Shown here piece after piece: positions 7,425 through 12,418 of a DNA stretch of 12,418 nt. The notes beneath the pieces were generated by a model. The model saw only the letters and a list, made by a program, of their open reading frames with translations. It did no database searches and was not told where the DNA came from. This DNA is from Bacillota bacterium. Lineage in GTDB: Bacteria > Bacillota_A > Clostridia > Lachnospirales > Lachnospiraceae. How positions within the stretch are numbered: the stretch's first letter is position 1; each line of letters opens with the position of its first letter. Location of the stretch: positions 1 to 12,418 of the forward strand of contig JAEZSL010000300.1 of the NCBI GenBank assembly GCA_023443925.1, given 5' to 3'. The translations under genes were made by a program, and so were the position numbers.

Positions 7425-8144
7425 TCATAATGATGATATAACACTTGACGCAACCGACTTTTCCTTCTCATAATTAAAATATTCCGGGTAATTCTCCATA
7501 ATCTCACTTTGATCCAGCTTATATCGGGACAGATGCTTTACAACGAATTCACCGGCCAGTTTTTTATCATTTAACCGAATCGCATTTATAATCGCCTTAT
7601 GATCCGCGACAATCTTAATATCCTTTACGGAATATAAACTTAAAGCACGTATACGGTCAAAGTGCCCCAGCATTCCTTCCATGAGATGATATACACGTTC
7701 CTTATTACACATAACAAAGCAGGCTTTGTGAAATTCATTATCCAGTTCCAAAATCTTCTCAGGAGATCGGTTATCCAGATAAAATTCCTGGAGTTTTATG
7801 TTTTTCTCCAGTTCCTCCAGCTTCTCATCCGTGATGCAGTCGCACAGCTCTTCCACCACTGCTTTTTCCAATACCCTGCGCAAAAATACCGTTTCTTCAA
7901 CAATATCAAAATCAATGTGAGATATTACACTTCCTCTTTGAGGATATACTTCAATCATATTTATTTTCTGAAGTTCCTGCAATGCTTCCCGTACCGGAGT
8001 CCTGCTCATGCCTAATTCCTTAGCCAGTTCATTATCACTGACATTGCTTCCGGGTTTCAATTTTAAAGATATGATATTATTGCGTATCTGTCTTAATGCA
8101 TAATCTCTTGCGCTTTCATTTAACAACCGCTTTGTAATATCCAT
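7425..8144 (-). CDS. GntR-family regulator, FadR/FCD subfamily
   Basis: Predicted transcription factor of 239 residues. The N-terminal winged helix-turn-helix (about 12-76) has VSDNELAKELGMSRTPVREAL and the wing YPQRGSVIS typical of GntR proteins. The C-terminal all-helical FCD domain (about 82-210) keeps the metal and ligand positions D135, H139, H182 and H204 (ELDNEFH, DHKAI, KHLSRY). FCD regulators commonly bind small carboxylates, including hexuronates and aldonates. A glucuronate-type effector would fit the neighbouring alpha-glucuronidase but is inference. AGAGG lies five bases before the ATG. The leader is unusual: it contains several hairpins formed by repeat units up to about 8378. 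It is convergent with the AraC gene and lies 495 bases downstream of GH2 with no clear GH2 terminator between, so it may be separately transcribed or read through from GH2. Confidence 0.93.
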   Translation of the reverse strand: MDITKRLLNESARDYALRQIRNNIISLKLKPGSNVSDNELAKELGMSRTPVREALQELQKINMIEVYPQRGSVISHIDFDIVEETVFLRRVLEKAVVEELCDCITDEKLEELEKNIKLQEFYLDNRSPEKILELDNEFHKACFVMCNKERVYHLMEGMLGHFDRIRALSLYSVKDIKIVADHKAIINAIRLNDKKLAGEFVVKHLSRYKLDQSEIMENYPEYFNYEKEKSVASSVISSL

Positions 8145-8159
8145 TTCAACCTCTATTCT

Positions 8160-8235
8160 TGCACACGCTCTTTGTGCATATCAAGTTTGTGGTGCGCAAG
8201 CACAAACTTGCGGTTGAAAAATTTATTTTTCAACC
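8160..8235 (-). repeat. Divergent relative of the palindromic repeat, three hairpins before the GntR start
   Basis: Three consecutive perfect inverted repeats: TGCACA/TGTGCA (8160-8178, loop 7), CAAGTTTGTG/CACAAACTTG (8182-8210, loop 9, itself holding GTGCGCAAG) and GGTTGAAAAA/TTTTTCAACC (8212-8235, loop 4). The last matches the GTTGAAAAA hairpin of the 71-base repeat with a shorter loop. On the minus strand the segment after the first hairpin (AGAATAGAGGTTGAAATG) resembles the AGATGGGAGTTAGGTTGAAA of the repeat, so the GntR ribosome binding site seems to derive from the same element. Confidence 0.7.
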
Positions 8236-8238
8236 TAA

Positions 8239-8309
8239 CTCCCATCTGTGCGCTTAAGCGTACGTATAAATCAAGATGTTGAAAAACTGTATTTCGTTTT
8301 TCAACCTAA
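8239..8309 (-). repeat. 71-base modular palindromic repeat, copy 2
   Basis: First of two tandem copies. It has the GTGCGC-TTAA-GCGTAC near-palindrome (8248-8263, one mismatch on the minus strand) and a perfect 10-bp GTTGAAAAAC/GTTTTTCAAC hairpin (8278-8305) with the loop TGTATTTC. It is in the same orientation as the GH67 copy relative to the downstream gene. Confidence 0.88.
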
Positions 8310-8378
8310 CTCCCATCTGTGCGCTTAGGCGCACGTATAAATCAAGATGTTGAAAAACTGTATTTCGTTTTCAACCGA
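8310..8378 (-). repeat. 71-base modular palindromic repeat, copy 3 (two bases shorter)
   Basis: This directly abuts copy 2 and is almost identical to it through the hairpin loop. GTGCGC-TTAG-GCGCAC (8319-8334) is a perfect palindrome here, and the GTTGAAAAAC hairpin (8349-8375) lacks one T in its second arm. The end reads CAACCGA where the others have CAACCTAA. Confidence 0.87.
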
Positions 8379-8639
8379 TTCACTCCTCAACCTGATTTAT
8401 AATGTTGTAACGTGTACTCTTGCAGTGCTTCCCGCCATCCGGACGGATAAGCTATGTAAAATTATTATACAAATCATTCTACACTAACACCCATGCATAT
8501 CGCAAGCCTGCATGCAATACTGCTTAATAATATAGATAAAATTTCAACGCATTTTTTCATCCGGCACCCATGCATTTCATAAGTTTACTTAAGCAACTGC
8601 CTTACTTACTTTACTCTCTTTCTTTACCCCTTTCTTAAC
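8379..8639. other. Non-coding spacer between GH2 and the GntR leader
   Basis: No gene is seen in these 261 bases. They contain an 11-base direct repeat CACCCATGCAT (8488-8498 and 8565-8575), an inverted repeat CATGCA/TGCATG (8492-8514, 11-base gap), a small palindrome ATCC-GGAC-GGAT near 8437-8448, and a minus-strand TATAAT (8464-8469) without a good -35 box. These could be operator or promoter parts for the GntR gene. No hairpin with a T-run was found for the GH2 transcript. Confidence 0.4.
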
Positions 8640-11600
8640 TCAGTCCTCGGCAGTTACAAACCGGAACCACTTAAAATCAAATTTACTTCCGGGTAAAAAT
8701 ACAAATGCAACCGACTGCAGTCCGGTAACTTTCTCCAGCGCAAATTCATGTTCTTTGCACCGTTTTTCGTATTGGAATTCCGCAAGCTGTGTCAACTCAC
8801 CCTCCGCACCGTTAAAACGTATGTGTACCGTATTTTTATCAATCGCGGAACGCCCGCAGATCACCAGTTTTTTAACCCCTTTCGTACCAAAATCCATATC
8901 ATCAAAAACTATGGTGACGTTGTTGCCGATTTCCGTTATGCGGTCCTCCTTTATGGTATAGGTATCACCATAGATTCTGCTGCAGGAGAGTACGGAAAGC
9001 TGTTCAAAAGCTTTCTCAGCTTTCTTAAAAGAAAAGCCTTTTATGTGAACTTTACTACTTAATAGAAAAGCAATTGAGGTAATGCCGGTCAACCGTTTTC
9101 TAAGCCGGTAGGTTTCCTCCTGATAGGTATTCCAGATACTTGGTTTATCGTATATTACATCCGCTAACAGCTCGCTTCCCTCCTCATGGGGAAAACCTTC
9201 CCAAAGCTCCATCCGGGTGGCTTTGCTGCCAAGTTCAAAAACCGGGATCGTTATTTCATCTGATCCCAAAGCTCCAAAATCCAATCTATCAAATATAACT
9301 CCGCTTTCACCGTCTCTTGAAGTTGCAAAGCCGCGTTCATTGCCGCCCCCGACCTCACCAAAACTCCGGCTGTACAGACTGCCGGATATAAATTCATAAG
9401 GATTGTAATAAGCAGTCCCAAGCCCAGTAACCGTAAAATCCAAAACAGAAATCAGCCGTGCGTTATTACTGCCGTTTTTAGCAGTCGCACGCAGATAAAA
9501 CCGGCCGTCTCCCAAGGCCTTTATAACTGCTTTTCTGCCTTTGGGAGTAACCGTTACAATATTGGAATCAACACCCGAAGCCGTAGCTGCCCGCCAGGAG
9601 ATATCATCATAGGTTGCATTTGCAGGATAGCTCCTGACCCATACTTCGATTTCGTTTTGCCCTTCGTTCAGATGAGTACCCGCGGGGCTTATTATTTCAA
9701 GTTTCCGGATTGGAATCTCCGTGATAACAGTGCTCTCCGTATTTTCTTCAAAGGCTGAGATTCCTTCTATTAAATCACAGTCGGTTGCCAAAAGATTTAA
9801 TTCCGCCCGGGGCAGCCCCTGGGAAGTTACCTCCATATTTATCTCCCCCAGTACGGTTTTAGCTGCAAGTATGGCAAGCAATTTACCGCTAAACAGCCTG
9901 CGGCTGGTGCCTTTATAGGATTCATAGTCCGTACTGTCACCGTTATCAAGGCCAATCAGTCTGGCGGCGCCGCTTACTTTTACATTTACCCGGCTGTCTG
10001 CATTTTGTACCGGCTTGCTGTCCCGGTCCGTCATTGAGATTTCTACGAAGATCAGATCCCTTCCGTCGGCAATCAGTGACTGCTTATCCGGTTTTAATAT
10101 GATATTTTCCGGGTCCTGGAAGGAGCTTTGTATATCTTCTGCAATAATATTATTATTTTCATCATAGGCGGCGGCACGTAATTCCCCTTTCTGATAAGGA
10201 ATTCTCCAATCACCAATCAGCTTGTGGCCCTTTTTATGATCAATTTCAAAAGTTCCCTGGGAAATGCCGTTTAAAAACAGTTCAACTTTTGGGGCATTGG
10301 AACAGACGCGCACATCAATCTGCTGTCCTTCATTAAAATCCCAATAGGGAAACAGATGCACCATGGGTGCGGTACGGTAATCGGTCCATTCCGCCTGGTA
10401 TATATAAAAAGAATCCTTTTTAAAGCCGGCCGTGTCGATTTGTCCGAAATAACAGTTCTTGGTATGATATGGGGTTGGTTCCCCTATATAGTCAAAGCCG
10501 CTCCAGATAAACATACCGGCGCTAAAGTCTGCATCCCTGTCATCTGTAATACATTTTTCTATACTTCTTGCTCCCCAGCTTGTAATACTGTTACCCAGGG
10601 AAGAGCATTGCTCATCGTCATCGCACAGGATAGAGGCAGTTAAAGGAAAATGATAAATTCCCCGGCTTTGTACCACCGAACCGGTTTCACTTCCGTATAT
10701 GACCCATTCTTTATGCTCCTCATGGTGTTCTTTGTAATATTTTTCAGCATAATTATAACCTGCCAGTTTAACGACATCGGCACATTTCCTGGCATTCTCC
10801 CAGGGCATGTAATTGGATCCCAGTGTAACAAAAGCATTGTGATAAGGATCCTGTTTATGGACCATATCCATCAGGGCCTTCGTTAGTTCCTGTCCCCGGC
10901 CGCCAGCATGGGTATCATATATTTCATTGCCGATACACCACATAATAATACTGGGATGATTCCTGTCCCTGCGGATCCAGCTTGCAACATCATATTCTGC
11001 CCAATCTTTGAAAAAGCGGGCATAATCGAAGGTTGTTTTTGGTTTTTCCCACATATCAAAGGATTCCTCATTGATTAAAAATCCCATCTCATCGGCCAGT
11101 TCCAAAAGTTCTGTGGCACACATATTATGTGCGGTCCGGATAGCATTTACACCCATCTCCTTTAATATTGTAAGCCGTCTTTTCAGGGCTGCGGAATTAA
11201 CGGCCGCTCCCAGGGCCCCCAAGTCATGGTGTTCACAAACTCCGTGAAGCTTTACATGACGGTCGTTGAGATAAAAACCACCCTCCGGATCAAAACGAAT
11301 CGTACGGAACCCAAAACGGTTTATCTCTTCTTCTATTACCAAGCCATCCTGTAAAAGTTCTGTTTGAAGTGTATATAGAATGGGTTCGTTTATATCCCAA
11401 AGACCTGGGGATACAACTGATAAAGTCTGTTCTTTCATGCATCCTTCCGAACTGACTATTTCCGCACCGCTTTTATCGATTATAGTATGTCGGATTGTAT
11501 ATTTTCCCTTAGATAATATTTCCTCCGTTTCATCCACTAATGCTTCCTGACCTCCACTGGATATTTCACTTTCCGCTCTTACCATCCAGGCATCCCCGTT

Positions 11601-12080
11601 TTTCTGGGTAGATATATAAATGCCGTCCGGGACCAAATGTACTTTGGGCACTGTTTTCAGCCAAACATTACGGTAAATACCACCTCCCGTATACCATCTG
11701 GAGTTGGGCACCTGTAATACGGCCCGTAATAAGATTTCATTGTCTCCGGCCTTTAAGGTTTCCGTAATATCCAGTTCAAAGGCAGAATATCCGTATTTCC
11801 ACTCTCCTGCTTTGATGCCGTTAACATAGACCGTACTGTCCATATAGACTCCATCAAAATGGAGCAGATATAAAGTATTATCTTCCGGGCAGACAGAAAA
11901 CCGTTTCCGGTACCAGCCCTCACAGGATTCACCAAAAAAGGCGGTGTCGTAGATTACCCAGTCATGGGGAATATCAACCTTTTTCCAGATACTTTCATCC
12001 TTTACTATTTCCTCAGGCTTACAGCCTATGTTTTGCTTCGTGAATCGCCAATTATTATTAAAAAGTGTTTTTCTGCTCAT
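8640..12080 (-). CDS. GH2 glycoside hydrolase with DUF4982 and CBM6-like C-terminal domains (probable beta-galactosidase)
   Basis: Retaining exo-glycosidase of 1146 residues. Order: GH2 sugar-binding sandwich (about 1-148, with SRWYTGGGIYRNVW), immunoglobulin-like domain (about 150-258), TIM barrel (about 260-560), DUF4982 (about 572-630, with VHLFPYWDF and VELFLNG), a second Ig-like domain (about 656-760), a BIg2-like domain (about 791-870) and two tandem beta-sandwich repeats (about 929-1018 and 1058-1141). The acid/base is E386 in WCIGNE and the nucleophile E465 in YGSETGS. At YFGQIDTAGFKKD the NxK motif of beta-glucuronidases is absent, which favours a galactosidase; other GH2 activities remain possible. 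There is no signal peptide, so it is probably cytoplasmic despite the accessory domains. CCGGAG lies seven bases before the ATG, inside a degenerate copy of the upstream tandem repeat. It follows a partial gene 229 bases upstream on the same strand. Confidence 0.92.
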   Translation of the reverse strand: MSRKTLFNNNWRFTKQNIGCKPEEIVKDESIWKKVDIPHDWVIYDTAFFGESCEGWYRKRFSVCPEDNTLYLLHFDGVYMDSTVYVNGIKAGEWKYGYSAFELDITETLKAGDNEILLRAVLQVPNSRWYTGGGIYRNVWLKTVPKVHLVPDGIYISTQKNGDAWMVRAESEISSGGQEALVDETEEILSKGKYTIRHTIIDKSGAEIVSSEGCMKEQTLSVVSPGLWDINEPILYTLQTELLQDGLVIEEEINRFGFRTIRFDPEGGFYLNDRHVKLHGVCEHHDLGALGAAVNSAALKRRLTILKEMGVNAIRTAHNMCATELLELADEMGFLINEESFDMWEKPKTTFDYARFFKDWAEYDVASWIRRDRNHPSIIMWCIGNEIYDTHAGGRGQELTKALMDMVHKQDPYHNAFVTLGSNYMPWENARKCADVVKLAGYNYAEKYYKEHHEEHKEWVIYGSETGSVVQSRGIYHFPLTASILCDDDEQCSSLGNSITSWGARSIEKCITDDRDADFSAGMFIWSGFDYIGEPTPYHTKNCYFGQIDTAGFKKDSFYIYQAEWTDYRTAPMVHLFPYWDFNEGQQIDVRVCSNAPKVELFLNGISQGTFEIDHKKGHKLIGDWRIPYQKGELRAAAYDENNNIIAEDIQSSFQDPENIILKPDKQSLIADGRDLIFVEISMTDRDSKPVQNADSRVNVKVSGAARLIGLDNGDSTDYESYKGTSRRLFSGKLLAILAAKTVLGEINMEVTSQGLPRAELNLLATDCDLIEGISAFEENTESTVITEIPIRKLEIISPAGTHLNEGQNEIEVWVRSYPANATYDDISWRAATASGVDSNIVTVTPKGRKAVIKALGDGRFYLRATAKNGSNNARLISVLDFTVTGLGTAYYNPYEFISGSLYSRSFGEVGGGNERGFATSRDGESGVIFDRLDFGALGSDEITIPVFELGSKATRMELWEGFPHEEGSELLADVIYDKPSIWNTYQEETYRLRKRLTGITSIAFLLSSKVHIKGFSFKKAEKAFEQLSVLSCSRIYGDTYTIKEDRITEIGNNVTIVFDDMDFGTKGVKKLVICGRSAIDKNTVHIRFNGAEGELTQLAEFQYEKRCKEHEFALEKVTGLQSVAFVFLPGSKFDFKWFRFVTAED

Positions 12081-12087
12081 ACAGCCG

Positions 12088-12093
12088 CTCCGG
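12088..12093 (-). promoter_or_regulatory. Ribosome binding site of the GH2 gene
   Basis: CCGGAG on the minus strand sits seven bases before the ATG at 12080. The surrounding AATAAACCGGAGCGGC matches the upstream tandem-repeat consensus AATAAAAACGGAGTGGC, so this site is probably the last, diverged repeat copy. It supports the ATG at 12080, which also fits the usual GH2 N-terminus. Confidence 0.7.
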
Positions 12094-12121
12094 TTTATTT
12101 AATTCTATTTTGATTTAATTT

Positions 12122-12310
12122 CTTTGCTGCTCCGTTTTTATTTCATTACGCTCTGTTTTTATTCTTTGCCATTCCGGTTTTTATTTTTCACCATTCCGGT
12201 TTTCATCTTTGCTACTCCGTTTTTATTCCTTGCTATTCCGTTTTTATTCTTTATCACTCCGTTTATTCCTTGCCACTCCGTTTTTATTCTTTGCCATTCC
12301 GGTTTTTATT
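12122..12310. repeat. Minisatellite: about nine copies of a ~21-base unit upstream of GH2
   Basis: The plus-strand consensus is CTTTGCCATTCCGTTTTTATT; on the minus strand it contains AATAAAAACGGAGTGGC. Units vary from about 19 to 24 bases, with CCGTT/CCGGTT and small length differences in the T-run. The array starts at the stop codon of the upstream partial gene and runs to about 40 bases before the GH2 start, with one more degenerate copy forming the GH2 ribosome binding site. Because most units are a multiple of three, the plus strand stays open and mimics a Phe/Pro-rich peptide; that frame is not a gene. Confidence 0.85.
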
Positions 12311-12418
12311 TACCGGCTGCCGGATTTATCGATTGCTTCCCATAATCCCATAAGGTACGTTGAGCCCAATGCCCTGTCATAAAGCCCGTATCCGGGTCTG
12401 GCCTGCTCACCCCATATC
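12310..12418 (-). CDS. C-terminal end of an unidentified protein (5' truncated by the window edge)
   Basis: On the minus strand the frame is open from the right edge for 35 codons to a TAA at 12310-12312. The visible residues include [18 protein letters not shown] followed by [14 protein letters not shown], a coherent protein C-terminus rich in Gly and aromatic residues, not random translation. I do not recognise the family with confidence; a glycosidase or other sugar enzyme would suit the neighbours. The TAA lies at the edge of the ~21-base repeat array, suggesting that the array abuts or has invaded the 3' end of this gene. It is probably upstream of GH2 in the same transcription direction. 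Confidence 0.65.
   Translation of the reverse strand, partial: IWGEQARPGYGLYDRALGSTYLMGLWEAIDKSGSR

Noticed and set aside
7422..7439. Inverted repeat ATATCAT-AATG-ATGATAT at the end of the GntR gene as an operator
   Set aside because: It overlaps the last codons of the gene, is made of simple AT-rich codons and lies away from any promoter; chance is a sufficient explanation.
8239..8378. Tandem 71-base repeats considered as a CRISPR array
   Set aside because: Units abut with no spacers, are too long, contain two hairpins each, and there are no cas genes.
12124..12345. Plus-strand 73-codon frame with a periodic Phe/Pro-rich peptide
   Set aside because: It is the translation of the ~21-base tandem repeat, has no ribosome binding site and runs over the 3' end of the partial gene on the other strand.

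Overview
The window looks like the chromosome of a plant-polysaccharide-degrading Clostridia member, most likely Lachnospiraceae-like. This is inferred from the low-GC composition with strong AGGAGG-type ribosome binding sites, the class IIC group II intron, the PG_binding_4/YkuD L,D-transpeptidase typical of this group, and one-component AraC and GntR regulators interleaved with intracellular glycosidases. No species is assigned.

Layout, left to right. Positions 1-123 hold the 5' end of a class IIC group II intron on the minus strand, inserted just past an intrinsic terminator (126-163). That terminator ends a minus-strand L,D-transpeptidase gene (259-1830), which has its own likely sigma-A promoter. 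Next comes a minus-strand pair with a 72-base gap: a GH67 alpha-glucuronidase (4133-6136) followed by a sialate O-acetylesterase/SASA-type SGNH esterase (2207-4060). An AraC regulator (6358-7236, plus) is divergent from the GH67 gene and convergent with a GntR/FCD regulator (7425-8144, minus). A large GH2 glycosidase with DUF4982 and C-terminal beta-sandwich domains (8640-12080, minus) lies upstream of the GntR gene. The last bases (12310-12418) are the 3' end of another minus-strand gene that I could not identify.

The genes fit cytoplasmic processing of imported decorated plant oligosaccharides. GH67 would remove (4-O-methyl)glucuronic acid from xylooligosaccharides, the esterase probably removes acetyl groups, and GH2 probably removes galactosyl-type side residues. 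None of the three enzymes has a signal peptide. The AraC protein probably senses an oligosaccharide and the FCD protein probably senses a small acid such as a uronate. No transporter is in the window. The cell-wall gene is a separate unit.

The least ordinary material is between the genes. A 71-base modular palindromic repeat, with two nested hairpins and a Shine-Dalgarno-like GGAG, occurs once directly before the GH67 start. It occurs twice in tandem, plus a divergent relative, in front of the GntR gene. A separate minisatellite of about 21 bases fills the gap before GH2, and its last degenerate copy contains the GH2 ribosome binding site. Thus three of the four carbohydrate-locus genes read on the minus strand have leaders built from repeats that carry their own Shine-Dalgarno sequence.
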